Shown here: positions 39,024-47,703 of the stretch, piece by piece
How positions within the stretch are numbered: the first letter of the stretch is position 1
Layout: every line of letters starts with the position of its first letter
Assembly: GCF_004208415.1 (NCBI RefSeq)
Contig: NZ_CP035758.1
Span: forward strand, 6,324,001-6,388,000
Direction: 5' to 3'
DNA length: 64,000 nucleotides
From: Ktedonosporobacter rubrisoli
GTDB taxonomy: Bacteria > Chloroflexota > Ktedonobacteria > Ktedonobacterales > Ktedonobacteraceae
Position numbers and translations under genes: made by a program
The notes under the pieces: generated by a model
Databases searched by the model: none
What the model saw: the letters and a program-made list of their open reading frames with translations, nothing else
Told to the model about the DNA's origin: nothing

Positions 39024-39122
39024 AGCCTATGAGCTCCCCACTTTGTGCGCGCTCTGACAACTCTTCTTTAGGAAGAGCCGCATGTTGGAAAATGGTCAGG
39101 TGCCAGCCTTCCTTGCCCAGGC

Positions 39123-39524
39123 TCAGGCCAGCGAGCCGCCAAAAGGATGATCAATCACATACAACCAACGTCCATCTGGCTGCCGGCGCACAACCTCTGA
39201 GGAAGTGCCTTCAAACTCGACAGGCTCTCCGTCCTCTCCTCTGGTAACCAGATGCCATTTAGCGCGCAAGAGCGCAATATCGCCAACTCTATAGGCGTAC
39301 TGATTTTCAGAGACCATCTGGCCCCTAAAGGCCAGCAGCCCTTGCAAGTGTTGCTTAAGCGCGTCTTCGCCTATACTTACTTCACCACTTAGCTCTACGG
39401 CGCCGGCCTCCGGCTCATATAAGGCTAACAGCTTCTCAAGCTCGCCCGAATTAAAGGCAGCTGCAAAAAAGCGATTCATTTGCTCTGGCGAACTCACAAA
39501 AAATGGACCCTTCGAGCCTGGCAT
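39123..39524 (-). CDS. NTF2/SnoaL-like domain protein
   Basis: A cone-shaped NTF2-like fold protein of about 133 residues. EQMNRFFAAAFNSGELEKLLALYEPEAGAV is the typical N-terminal helix pair with a beginning strand, and LRAKWHLVTRGEDGEPVEFEGTSSEVVRRQPDGRWLYVIDHPFGG forms the curved sheet. ATG 39524 follows AGGAGGAAG. Such proteins are usually ketosteroid-isomerase-like or SnoaL-like, and many are stress or detoxification genes. It is divergent from an HxlR regulator, which probably controls it. Confidence 0.8.
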   Translation of the reverse strand: MPGSKGPFFVSSPEQMNRFFAAAFNSGELEKLLALYEPEAGAVELSGEVSIGEDALKQHLQGLLAFRGQMVSENQYAYRVGDIALLRAKWHLVTRGEDGEPVEFEGTSSEVVRRQPDGRWLYVIDHPFGGSLA

Positions 39525-39731
39525 ACGTTTCTTCCTCCTATCTATACTTGCATAGCAAATCTCAGCTTGTAGATAAACAGTCAACACGAGCACAGTCAGG
39601 TGTTCTCCTCTGCTCAGATTGGCGCTCTCTACCCGCTCATAGGAAGTATGTGGGATAATACGTTTGCAAACAAGTACGCAGAATTGTCAGACATAGTACT
39701 GTATAGCAGACTAACATGCGCAGAGGAAACT

Positions 39732-40103
39732 ATGCCCTATCAACATAGCATTTATGGTTGTCCAGTCGAAGCCGCTCTGGCGGTGATCGAGGGAAAATGG
39801 AAGCCCCAGATCCTATATCTGTTATTTCAAGGTACCCGGCGCTTCGGCGCGTTACAGCGCGGCTTGCCACATATAACGCGCCACGTGCTCTCAACTCAGT
39901 TGCGCGAACTGGAACATGCTGGAGTGATAAAGCGCCAGGTATTTGCCGAGGTGCCCCCACGCGTAGAATATTCTTTAACCGAATTTGGCAAGAGCTTAGA
40001 GCCAGCTCTGACCAGTCTCCTTGCCTGGGGCGAGCAATATATCAGTCGCCAATCTGCTCATGAGCAAGCAGACGCTCCAGAGGACCAGGCGCGCGGGTAC
40101 TAA
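39732..40103 (+). CDS. HxlR family transcriptional regulator
   Basis: A winged-helix regulator of about 123 residues with the HxlR signature: CPVEAALAVIEGKWKPQILYLLFQGTRRFGALQRGL, LSTQLRELEHAGVIKRQVF and VEYSLTEFGKSLEP. The cysteine just before the first helix is the one that senses redox or aldehydes in several relatives. I choose ATG 39732; the upstream frame is promoter DNA. It is divergent from the NTF2-like gene at 39123, a standard arrangement for an inducible detoxification pair. Confidence 0.88.
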   Translation: MPYQHSIYGCPVEAALAVIEGKWKPQILYLLFQGTRRFGALQRGLPHITRHVLSTQLRELEHAGVIKRQVFAEVPPRVEYSLTEFGKSLEPALTSLLAWGEQYISRQSAHEQADAPEDQARGY

Positions 40104-40196
40104 CGCTCTCCCGCTATCGCCTCCTTGAGGCTTGCTTTGACTCCCCGCTCTACGCGCCAGGGCCTCCTTGCCCCCAAGGCGCGCAAGCTGACAAGG

Positions 40197-40499
40197 CTAT
40201 TCGCTTACCAATGGTCCTGGCTTCTCAGGAGGCTCGCCTACTGACGAGGTAATTTCCTCAATCTCAATTACATCGGCTTCGCGAATGACCGTTTGCTCGA
40301 CATCCTGGGACATCTCTTCGATTTCCACCATGACCATCGCAGCATAGCCTTCCTCTCCCGGCAAAATTTGGAAGCTGACAATCCTGCGCACTCTATAGCC
40401 GGGCGTTCCGGGAAACTCTTTCCCGGGCAAGGCATTGGCCCAATCAGCGATCTCTGTCATGTTGGCGGCCTTATCATAGCCTAATAGGCGTGTCTCCAT
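40197..40499 (-). CDS. hypothetical protein
   Basis: About 100 residues from METRLLGYD (40499), with alternative starts upstream to 40553. The middle (VRRIVSFQILPGEEGYAAMVMVEIEE) looks like beta strands, and the C-terminus is acidic and proline-rich. There is no membrane segment or motif I know. It is monocistronic and sits beyond the HxlR gene, convergent with it. Codon use looks normal, so it is probably a real gene. Confidence 0.5.
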   Translation of the reverse strand: METRLLGYDKAANMTEIADWANALPGKEFPGTPGYRVRRIVSFQILPGEEGYAAMVMVEIEEMSQDVEQTVIREADVIEIEEITSSVGEPPEKPGPLVSE

Positions 40500-40710
40500 G
40501 TCTACTCGCTTTCTAGCTCTTCTCATAGCATTCTGGCATAGTAACCAGACCATATCTATCTATGTCACGACCCGCAAGCTCGTTTCGCTTCCTCGCCAGC
40601 CGCCTCTTAGTTCAACTCACCTCTTTCTAATCCATTCTATTTCATGAGCATAGCTATAGGATGCTCTATTATACTTCAGTTTATTTAACTCCCCTTGTTT
40701 CCCCTATTAT

Positions 40711-40739
40711 TTGACATAAATATATATCCATGCTACCAT
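40711..40739 (+). promoter_or_regulatory. promoter with extended -10
   Basis: TTGACA at 40711-40716 and TACCAT at 40734-40739 are spaced by 17 bases, with a TGC just before the -10 (extended -10). It leads into the structured region upstream of yceI. Confidence 0.7.
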
Positions 40740-40745
40740 CACAGC

Positions 40746-40948
40746 CAAATAGATGGGGCTCGTCAATTCTTTTTGTTCTAGCGCGTGCAGCTGGGAACTA
40801 CAACATTGGGACCTGTGCTTAAGGCTTCGTCCTTTAAGCAGTCCTCTCCTGTGGGAATTGGCAAGCCCTGGCCAAATGGAGGGTAAGCTCTCATATTAGA
40901 GACTTCACCAGGCACGGGGAGAAATTTCGTGCGATTACAGCTTTTTTT
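40746..40948 (+). ncRNA. candidate structured RNA or long leader upstream of yceI
   Basis: This stretch, from the predicted start of the promoter at 40711 to a seven-T run at 40942-40948, has no credible frame. It folds into a chain of hairpins: GGAC..GCTTAAGG-CTTCGT-CCTTTAAGC.GTCC (about 40809-40844), TTGGC/GCCAA (about 40858-40875), GGT.AAG..TCT/AGA..CTT.ACC (about 40892-40920) and GCACG/CGTGC (about 40913-40932). Either it is a free small RNA of about 200 nt or the 5' part of a 500-nt leader of the YceI gene. The stretch GTGGGAATTGGCAAGCCC is loosely reminiscent of IS200/IS605 ends, but no transposase gene is here. Confidence 0.45.
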
Positions 40949-41256
40949 GCCTTTTCAGCGCCCAGAGGCAGCAGCATCCTCTGGATGGTCTCGTGTGCCG
41001 CTCTGTGACTGGCTCCTCGCCCCGCCTTTCGGGGCACGAGCAGCCTCGCTTCGGCCTATATTCTACCCAGGCGACCTCTACACCTATTTTCCATTATGCC
41101 CTAAGGGCAGACTGAAAGTGCTGCCAGCCGGCCGTCTCCCCATTGTCTCTATTGGCGCGTCCACAAGACAGACCTGCGTACACAGTATCGTCAGGAACAC
41201 ATTCTATATTTATGCCAGCCGATCTGAAAAAGAGAAGCTAGAGAGGAGACTCTTGC
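40949..41256. other. untranslated stretch before yceI
   Basis: About 300 bases between the structured RNA and yceI. Frames cross it, but their composition is not protein-like and one overlaps yceI in the wrong frame. I count it as leader or spacer. Confidence 0.4.
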
Positions 41257-41778
41257 ATGGCCTGGGAAATCGATCCATCCCATACATTAGTCGAGTTTGC
41301 TGTTGTTCATCTCATGATTAATACGGTTAAGGGACGCTTTACCGATATAAGCGGCACCATCCATCTCGATGCGCAGCAACCCGAAACCTCCTGGGTGAAG
41401 GCACAGGTAAAGGCGGCCAGCATTCAGACAGGCGTGGCCCAACGAGATGCCCATTTACGCTCCGCCGACTTCTTTGACGTTTCCAAATTTCCGCTCATTG
41501 CCTTCGAGAGCACTCGCATAACCAACGTGGAGAAAAATCACTGCACCCTGCACGGAAATCTTTCGCTGCATGGCGTCACACGGCCAATAGAGTTTCAGGC
41601 CGAATACACAGGCCACAACCGCGACCCTTTCTCCGGCGGCTGGCGCGCCGGCCTGTATGCCACCACAGTCATCGATCGTCGCGATTTTGCCATGAGCTTT
41701 GAGCAGACCCACATGGGCATCGCTACGGTTGGCTACAAGGTGCGCATCGAGATCAATGCCGAAGCCATCTTGCTCTAA
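41257..41778 (+). CDS. YceI family protein
   Basis: A 173-residue lipocalin-like beta barrel. WEIDPSHTLVEFAVVHLMINTVKGRFTDISGTI is the family's N-terminal signature, followed by V.AASI.TG...RD.HLRSADFFDV..FP and the C-terminal strands. Relatives bind long isoprenoids such as octaprenyl pyrophosphate, mostly in the periplasm. This copy lacks a signal peptide, as in many Gram-positive and Chloroflexota versions, so it may be cytosolic. GAGAGGAGA precedes the ATG. A perfect 13-bp hairpin ends the transcript. Confidence 0.9.
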   Translation: MAWEIDPSHTLVEFAVVHLMINTVKGRFTDISGTIHLDAQQPETSWVKAQVKAASIQTGVAQRDAHLRSADFFDVSKFPLIAFESTRITNVEKNHCTLHGNLSLHGVTRPIEFQAEYTGHNRDPFSGGWRAGLYATTVIDRRDFAMSFEQTHMGIATVGYKVRIEINAEAILL

Positions 41779-41800
41779 CGCGCTCCCATGAACAGAGAAA

Positions 41801-41836
41801 CGGCGGCAAGGATTGTCTAGTATATCCTTGCCGCCG
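41801..41836. terminator. bidirectional terminator between yceI and a sulfotransferase gene
   Basis: CGGCGGCAAGGAT (41801-41813) pairs perfectly with ATCCTTGCCGCCG (41824-41836) over 13 bp. A short T-run follows on the plus strand and A residues flank the other side, so it may serve both convergent genes. Confidence 0.75.
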
Positions 41837-41870
41837 TTTACGGACCGCAGCAGATTAGCTTTGGCCAGCG

Positions 41871-42653
41871 CTAGCCACGCTTGGGGAGCTTTTGCCGTCC
41901 CACCTGTCGCATAAGGAGCAGCAGGGCCGCCAGCAGGCCGGCCAGCACTACGCCGCTTACCAACAAATTCTGACGCAGCCTCTGCTGTCTTCTGGCCATA
42001 AAATCTTCGCGATCGTTGATATGAGGAAAGGGCGTCGAGGGCACTGGCACGCCAAGAAAGGCGCACAGCGGCTCCCAGCCCTCCTTGACGTTATAGATTA
42101 GCAGCCGCTCCGCCGGCACGGAGCGCTTTACCTCTTCGATATGCCGCTCAAAGACGGCGATCGCATGAGCTTTATCGGGAAACTCTCCGCCGAAGGTTCC
42201 ATTCCAGATAACTGCCTTTATCATCCTTACAAACCTTCTCATGTTCGGCATCATGAGCCCCATTATATTCTGCACGAGTCCTCTACGCTCGGCTGATTGG
42301 TAAATGGTGCTCATGGCGCTTTCATACCATTTCTCGGGATCGCGCACCGTCAAGAGAACTTTAGCCTCTGGATAGACCTCCATCAACTCCTTATAGAATG
42401 TACAGCCGGGCCAATCTACGGTAGCTTGATATTCTTTTAACAATGCGCGCCAATTCACAGGTTCTCCCTGCGCGGCAGCATACCAGATATCCGCATGCTC
42501 TCGATGCTTAAATACCTCAACCATGTGATAACAAGGATTAAAGCCCAACTCCTCCAGGGCCGTTTTCAGGGATAACGTCCCCGTGCGCCCAAAGCCGGCT
42601 CCGATGATCTTCACTCCTTGTTTTACGGTTTCTGCTGAATGAGCCACATACAA
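41871..42653 (-). CDS. membrane-anchored sulfotransferase family protein (copy 1)
   Basis: A 260-residue PAPS-type sulfotransferase fold protein. VKIIGAGFGRTGTLSLKTALEELG contains the 5'-phosphosulfate-binding loop, and KVLLTVRDPEKWYESA is the 3'-phosphate site. Unlike classic cytosolic enzymes it ends in a membrane helix (LLVSGVVLAGLLAALLLL) followed by basic residues. It is most similar to the second copy just upstream. The acceptor is unknown. GPCYHM/NPCYHM and the catalytic region between are kept, so both should be active. Confidence 0.85.
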   Translation of the reverse strand: MYVAHSAETVKQGVKIIGAGFGRTGTLSLKTALEELGFNPCYHMVEVFKHREHADIWYAAAQGEPVNWRALLKEYQATVDWPGCTFYKELMEVYPEAKVLLTVRDPEKWYESAMSTIYQSAERRGLVQNIMGLMMPNMRRFVRMIKAVIWNGTFGGEFPDKAHAIAVFERHIEEVKRSVPAERLLIYNVKEGWEPLCAFLGVPVPSTPFPHINDREDFMARRQQRLRQNLLVSGVVLAGLLAALLLLMRQVGRQKLPKRG

Positions 42654-42838
42654 CTCCTTTGCATTTGAAAACCTTAAACTCTCTTAGGATGTATACTCAT
42701 TATACTTACACATGTAAATATATCATCAATACGCTATTGACGCCTATCTTTTGCCTTTCTCGGGCACGCAGAGCAGAGGTAATAAGGAGAGCGCATAAGG
42801 CAGGAGGCAGGGTGGGCGCGACGAAAGTGGGGAACCTG

Positions 42839-43600
42839 CTAAGTGCGGCGCTTCAACAGCCCTAGCAAAGCAACAAGCGCAACAAGGCCGGCCATCCCGA
42901 GCCCAAGCCACTGCAAGCGGCTCTTCCAACGTCTGGCCCGATTAGCAATAAAGTTTTCGCGATCGTTGACATGGGGAAAGGGCGTCGAGGGCACCGGCAC
43001 GCCAAGAAAGGCGCACAGCGGCTCCCAGCCTTCCTTGACGTTATAGATCAGCAGCCGCTCCGCCGGCACAGAGCGCTTCACCTCTTCATTATGTTCTGCG
43101 AAGATCTCCAGCGCCAGCTCTTTGTCAAGGAAATTCCCGCCGAAGGTCCCATTCCAGATCAGGGCATCGATCATGCGAATGGTGCGCCGCATACGCACAA
43201 AAAAGAGGCGGGCTGCAAACAGCGAGAAGGACATAAAAGGCGAGCGCGTGGTGGTCGTCACCTGGTAGATAGTCTGGTACGCGCTCTCGTACCATTTCTC
43301 GGGATCGCGCACCGTCAAGAGAACTTTGGCCTCCGGATAGGCCTGCATAAGCTCCTTATAAAAGGTACAGCCGGGCCAATCCACGCAGGCCCGATACGTG
43401 CCAAAGATGGCATTCCAGGCAACGTCGCGGCCAGCAATCGCCTCATTCCAGAGCTTAACATGCTCAGGGTGTTGAAAAACCTCGCGCATATGGTAGCAAG
43501 GACCAAAGCCCAGCAATTCAAGGGCCACCTTCAGCGAGTAGGTGCCGGTCCGGCCAAAGCCGGCGCCGATGACCTTCAGTCCACCATGTACTTCTTCCAT
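42839..43600 (-). CDS. membrane-anchored sulfotransferase family protein (copy 2)
   Basis: A 253-residue paralogue of the neighbouring gene, with VIGAGFGRTGTYSLKVALELLG and KVLLTVRDPEKWYESA as PAPS-binding elements, and a C-terminal membrane helix (LQWLGLGMAGLVALVALLGLL). The two genes share long identical stretches also at DNA level (for example around the GGGAAAGGGCGTCGAGG block), which shows tandem duplication. The region between the PAPS sites differs most (SAERRG against TTTTRSP), so the acceptors may differ. Confidence 0.85.
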   Translation of the reverse strand: MEEVHGGLKVIGAGFGRTGTYSLKVALELLGFGPCYHMREVFQHPEHVKLWNEAIAGRDVAWNAIFGTYRACVDWPGCTFYKELMQAYPEAKVLLTVRDPEKWYESAYQTIYQVTTTTRSPFMSFSLFAARLFFVRMRRTIRMIDALIWNGTFGGNFLDKELALEIFAEHNEEVKRSVPAERLLIYNVKEGWEPLCAFLGVPVPSTPFPHVNDRENFIANRARRWKSRLQWLGLGMAGLVALVALLGLLKRRT

Positions 43601-43716
43601 AGATGGGTCAGCTTTCTGTGTTTTTTCTTGCGGATTCCCCTGGCTCCCTTTCCCCAGCTAAGCTTGAGAAGGCCAAAGCGCCTCAAGGCTGCGCGCGCGG
43701 GCAGGCCCATCTTGAG

Positions 43717-44406
43717 TTACGCGGGATAGAGCGTGCTGCGTAACGCTTCAAGAGTCGTTACCAGCCGATAGGCCACCTGCTCCTGTTTATCATAGACCGT
43801 CGCCCATTCCTGCCAGAATATCAGCAGCGTCATACAGACCCAATGTAAATCCACCTCATTTTCGCAGGGCACCAGCAGAGCTGCCTCCTCATAGGCCTCT
43901 TCACCTCCACCAAGCGCATAGATGCTCACTTCCAGGCATGATCCTTGCCAGCTTCCCTGACGCTGCAATACTTTGCGCACCTGCGCCGCCGAGAAACATT
44001 CTCCCGAGAAGCCCTTCCCCAGTCCAATAAGCACACAAAACCTTTGTGGCTGTGGAGGCATTGTATATATCTGCTGTGTATAAGGAATGCCCCATTCGCT
44101 CAATTGCTGAGTAAGTGTGGCAAGCTGTAACTTTAACTCCTGATCGCTGAGCACTTTCTGGGCCGGTCCGGGCACGCGATTGAGCTGATAAACGACGGTT
44201 TGTTCATGTTGAGAGCTCAGGTAATCCAAAAAATAACCCGAGAGGCGTAGATGAGGAAGCAGCTCCGCAGTTGCCTGGAGAGCCTGTAGCAAGCTCTCAC
44301 GATACCTGGCCTGGACCTGGATGCTGGCTGCCCAGAACTCGACAATATCAGAAGAGACAAAACCCATAAGTTTCAGGCTATGGGGGAGTAGGCGTATATC
44401 TAACAT
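43717..44406 (-). CDS. hypothetical protein
   Basis: A 229-residue soluble protein with no signal peptide or membrane helix. It has a helical N-terminal half (SIQVQARYRESLLQALQATAELL) and a segment CVLIGLGKGFSGECFSAAQVRKVLQRQG in the second half that looks like a small alpha/beta domain. No known motif is visible. It lies alone downstream of a PadR-like gene, in the same direction but 300 bases away. I cannot assign a function. Confidence 0.6.
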   Translation of the reverse strand: MLDIRLLPHSLKLMGFVSSDIVEFWAASIQVQARYRESLLQALQATAELLPHLRLSGYFLDYLSSQHEQTVVYQLNRVPGPAQKVLSDQELKLQLATLTQQLSEWGIPYTQQIYTMPPQPQRFCVLIGLGKGFSGECFSAAQVRKVLQRQGSWQGSCLEVSIYALGGGEEAYEEAALLVPCENEVDLHWVCMTLLIFWQEWATVYDKQEQVAYRLVTTLEALRSTLYPA

Positions 44407-44707
44407 CGTTAATTCCAGACTATTCCTTACTTTTCAGACAGAGAAAGAAGGATAGATCGGCTCTGCCTGTAGCTTGACGAAATTTTGGGATTCTGAACAT
44501 TCCACGTTTCACGCGGGCAATTTTTTTCAGATCCGCTCCCTCCGCTTCAGGCCAGGTAGGGTGCGCATTTCCTCAACTTCCCTATATCATCAATATTGTA
44601 GCATGAAGTAGCAGGCCTTAGATCACTATCCTGATCTCAAATGGGAGCCAGAACCACATACGGCTCTATCTGCACGGCAGCGATGACCGGGGGAGCAGTT
44701 CCGCCGT
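44407..44707. other. intergenic region
   Basis: About 300 bases between two minus-strand genes, without a coding signal. Nothing recognisable beyond the expected promoter of the hypothetical gene downstream. Confidence 0.4.
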
Positions 44708-45607
44708 TTATATCCCAGCCTTGGCAGTCAGGCGGGCAAAGGTGCCCTCTATCCAGCGCCGCTCCACCTCTAGCATGACTTGGCGATGGCGATGAATCAG
44801 CCTCGTTAGCGCATCGCGCTCGGTATGCTGATCCTCTTCCAGGAGCGTGAGCAAGCGCTCCAGCGTCTCTCTGCGCCTCGTCAGAGCTTGCTTCGCCCTC
44901 TCCGGCGGCAGCATGGGCAAAAAATAGAGTACAAAATCAACACGGCTTAAGCCCACACCGCGCACGCTAAGAACATTGTATGCAATGGCAAGAATATCAT
45001 GTTGCGCTCTCTCGGCCAGGAGCGCAGGAGCTAACTTACCAGCATCCGGCCGGCTCTCACTTCTCGGCGCCTTGATAAGCCGGGCATAGAAATCCTCTTC
45101 CTGTACAATACACGCAATAAACTTATCTGTCCAGTCTATCTCTGCATCCAGCAGGGTACAGAGATGATCATAGACAAGCTGATGTTCCTCGTTATCTGGA
45201 AAGCGCCGCATCGAGAGGCTAGCCACGCGCGTATAGGCTCGCCCAAGCTGCCCGCGCCGCGTCTCCAACAAGGAAAGGCTCTCTTCCTGAGAGAAATAGC
45301 GCAGGAGTAGAAGGCTACTATCGAGGCTCCCCGCATACGGCGTATAGATGCTCAAGCCATCCTCAACCAGGCGCCCAAATTGCTGCCGTCCCGGCTCTGT
45401 TACTTGATACACACCTTGCGAAAGCGAGGAAGCATCGCGCCAGAGGTAGCCGGCCTGAGTGAGCCGCTCAAGCTGAAAAAAGACAGCCTGGGGCTCAAGG
45501 AGATCATAAAAGAAGCGCTGCTGCTTCTCTACTATCTTATGGATAACATGCCCTGGTAAAGGATGAGCAACCAGCAGGCCTAGAAAGAAGAGATCCTGGT
45601 AGAGCAT
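44708..45607 (-). CDS. PadR-like transcriptional regulator, long form
   Basis: About 299 residues from ATG 45607, which has AGGAGG at a 9-base spacing. The N-terminus (YQDLFFLGLLVAHPLPGHVIHKIVE, then VFFQLERLTQAGYLW and YQVTEPGRQQF) is a PadR-type winged helix. The C-terminal half repeats a helical pattern and may serve as an effector and dimerisation domain, longer than in ordinary PadR proteins. It is monocistronic, and no target gene is evident next to it. Confidence 0.75.
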   Translation of the reverse strand: MLYQDLFFLGLLVAHPLPGHVIHKIVEKQQRFFYDLLEPQAVFFQLERLTQAGYLWRDASSLSQGVYQVTEPGRQQFGRLVEDGLSIYTPYAGSLDSSLLLLRYFSQEESLSLLETRRGQLGRAYTRVASLSMRRFPDNEEHQLVYDHLCTLLDAEIDWTDKFIACIVQEEDFYARLIKAPRSESRPDAGKLAPALLAERAQHDILAIAYNVLSVRGVGLSRVDFVLYFLPMLPPERAKQALTRRRETLERLLTLLEEDQHTERDALTRLIHRHRQVMLEVERRWIEGTFARLTAKAGI

Positions 45608-46110
45608 GCTTGTTTGCCTCCTAACTGCCTTTTCTCGTTTGCCAACCATTAATACCTATTCATCTGTCAGCAAGCCAGCTCTCTCGACGCCAAATGCTTA
45701 TCAGGTGCCTGACCTACTATAGGCCCTCTACCTGAATGCCAGCTAAACAAAAGATATCTGGCCTGACAACGACCTGAGAGCAACGCTTTGCTATACATAG
45801 AACGGCCTGCGCTTCCCTTCTGTGACAGGCAGCTCGCGCGCATAGTACCTCTATGTGTCGCCCTTGTTGGCAGCTAGAGCATAAATTTCAGCTTATATAG
45901 ACGAAACATCCAACAAATTTGAGGCGCGGAAAAGGACGTATACCTCAACAAAGTAGTATCATAGCTTAAAGCATCTTTCTGCATATCTTGCTCATATTAC
46001 CATTTCCTTTGAGATGAGAGGCTGGAAATTGTAAAGCTCAAGCAGCTTGTAACACATGCAGAACAAAAGGGGACAGTACCAAAACATATAGAAGGGATCA
46101 ATAGACAAAC
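45608..46110. other. intergenic region between divergent genes
   Basis: About 500 bases with no gene found on either strand. The region is A/T-rich toward its right end, where the promoter of the small HTH gene should lie. Confidence 0.4.
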
Positions 46111-46362
46111 ATGTGGCAACCTCCGGAGCAAAAGCCAACATTCTATCAGTTAAGGCTCGCACATGGAGTCTCGTTATTAAAGCTTGCTCAGGCCAGCAAC
46201 CGGCATCCTTTCGTGATCTGGGACATACTCCTTGGCCGCGAGGTCGAGCTTGCCGACGCCATACAAGTGCTGGGTGCCTTCAACGAGCTCTGTGGAACTC
46301 ACTACACACTGGAACAAATCAAGCTACCTTACAAGCAGACGAATGATCCCGCTTCCAGCTGA
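46111..46362 (+). CDS. small HTH-like protein
   Basis: An 83-residue protein. RLAHGVSLLKLAQASNRHPFVIWDILLGREVELADAIQVLGAFNEL reads like a Cro/C1-type helix-turn-helix with a following helix: the order of turns is right, although the sequence diverges from the XRE consensus. It may be a DNA-binding regulator; small proteins of this kind are common in this phylum. No ribosome site of note; it ends before a strong 12-bp hairpin. Confidence 0.55.
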   Translation: MWQPPEQKPTFYQLRLAHGVSLLKLAQASNRHPFVIWDILLGREVELADAIQVLGAFNELCGTHYTLEQIKLPYKQTNDPASS

Positions 46363-46474
46363 AGCAATTCCACGCAGGAGGTCCCGCCCCTTGCAGGCAA
46401 GGACCTTACTCTTGCCCACAAGTTTCTCTAACCGTACAACGTTGTGCCGCAGCGTGGGAATCCTACATAAAGAA

Positions 46475-46508
46475 CGTGCCTGAGAGCGGGGGAACACTCT
46501 CAGGCACG
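46475..46508. terminator. 12-bp terminator hairpin between convergent genes
   Basis: CGTGCCTGAGAG (46475-46486) pairs perfectly with CTCTCAGGCACG (46497-46508). It separates the small HTH gene from the convergent iron permease gene. Confidence 0.7.
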
Positions 46509-46593
46509 CCAGCATCTAGAGGGAACTATCGATCTTCTTTTTTTAGTGAGACTTGAGTATCAAAAGCAGGGATACAGGCCAGCCTGCTACGCC

Positions 46594-47703
46594 TCAGTTT
46601 CCTTCCTGGGCGGGCGCGCTTACGGTAGCACTCATCGGCGTGAGCAGTTCAGCGCCGGGTACGCTCTCAGGACGCTGCGCCGGTCTAGCTCCACGCATGC
46701 GAGGTCGCCAGACCCGGATATACTCGGCCAGGAAGTAAGAACCGACGACGAAGAGCGCGGCAAATGCTTGAGCCGCGAGCGACTCTACGGTCGGGAAAAC
46801 TGCAAACCATATACCCATCCAATCGGGGATCGGGATAGGCAAAGTCGTTGTTGAAATCCAGTGGGCAAGTTGGAGCTCTTGCGCGCTCTCACCAACCATA
46901 ACTACCAACACGATGCCCAGCAGCACGCCGGTGAGCACCAGCATCTTCTTATACGGCAACTTCTGATGTGCAAAGAACGTCAAGACAGCGACTATGGCCG
47001 TAAAGAATAGACCGACCGCGACACCTTGCAGCACGGTCGCCGATCCTACCTGCAGGCGCAGATTTTGCAAGAAGAGCACGACTTCAAAGCCTTCACGATA
47101 CATCGCGCTAAAGCCAAGCAGGGCCAGCCCCAGGGTGGTACTCGAATGATCTTCATTTTTTGCGCTGGCCATCAAGCTGCGCTTGCGCTTGTTGTGCATC
47201 GAGATCCAGCCCGTCCAGTAGATTTTGTGGAAGAACCAGTTCATGATGACCAGAAGCACAACGATGGCTAACAAGCCGGTGGCGGCCTGGATATCCAGGG
47301 CGGGCGCGCTTACTGCACTAATCACGGCTATGGCGATAAACCAGGTAATAACTGTGGCAATCAGGCCTAGCCCGGCTCCAGCCGCGATGGGGCGCCGGTA
47401 GGACTGATTGGTCCCCATCATGCTAGCCGTAATGGCCGCGATAACCAGAATGGCCTCTAGCCCCTCACGAAATACGAGTAAACCTGTGTTTACGATGACT
47501 GCATTGTGATCAAGATGAGGTATCGAGGGATCAGGATTCCCCCCAGAGGTAATTCCCTGCCAGACCAGAGCTCCAACAACGATAAGACCCGCTAGCCCGA
47601 GAAAAACGCCTATTCCAATACGCACGGGCTTGGCAACTGTTGGTAAGAAAGTCTTGCTCAACGTATCAAAACCTTTCCGATAGAGACTTGAGGAAGATAA
47701 CAA
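46594..47703 (-). CDS. FTR1 family iron permease
   Basis: A 369-residue membrane protein with about seven helices. Two REGxE motifs carry the iron: LVFREGLEAILVIAAI and MYREGFEVVLFLQNL, as in yeast Ftr1 and bacterial EfeU. It should move ferric or ferrous iron across the cytoplasmic membrane. In EfeUOB systems an EfeO/EfeB pair goes with it, but none is beside this gene, so it may act alone or with distant partners. The upstream region (47704-48298) is a candidate place for iron-responsive control, but I cannot see a clean Fur box. Confidence 0.88.
   Translation of the reverse strand: MLSSSSLYRKGFDTLSKTFLPTVAKPVRIGIGVFLGLAGLIVVGALVWQGITSGGNPDPSIPHLDHNAVIVNTGLLVFREGLEAILVIAAITASMMGTNQSYRRPIAAGAGLGLIATVITWFIAIAVISAVSAPALDIQAATGLLAIVVLLVIMNWFFHKIYWTGWISMHNKRKRSLMASAKNEDHSSTTLGLALLGFSAMYREGFEVVLFLQNLRLQVGSATVLQGVAVGLFFTAIVAVLTFFAHQKLPYKKMLVLTGVLLGIVLVVMVGESAQELQLAHWISTTTLPIPIPDWMGIWFAVFPTVESLAAQAFAALFVVGSYFLAEYIRVWRPRMRGARPAQRPESVPGAELLTPMSATVSAPAQEGN

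Noticed and set aside
40929-41321. 130-codon plus-strand frame running into yceI
   Set aside because: Wrong frame with respect to yceI and composition not protein-like.
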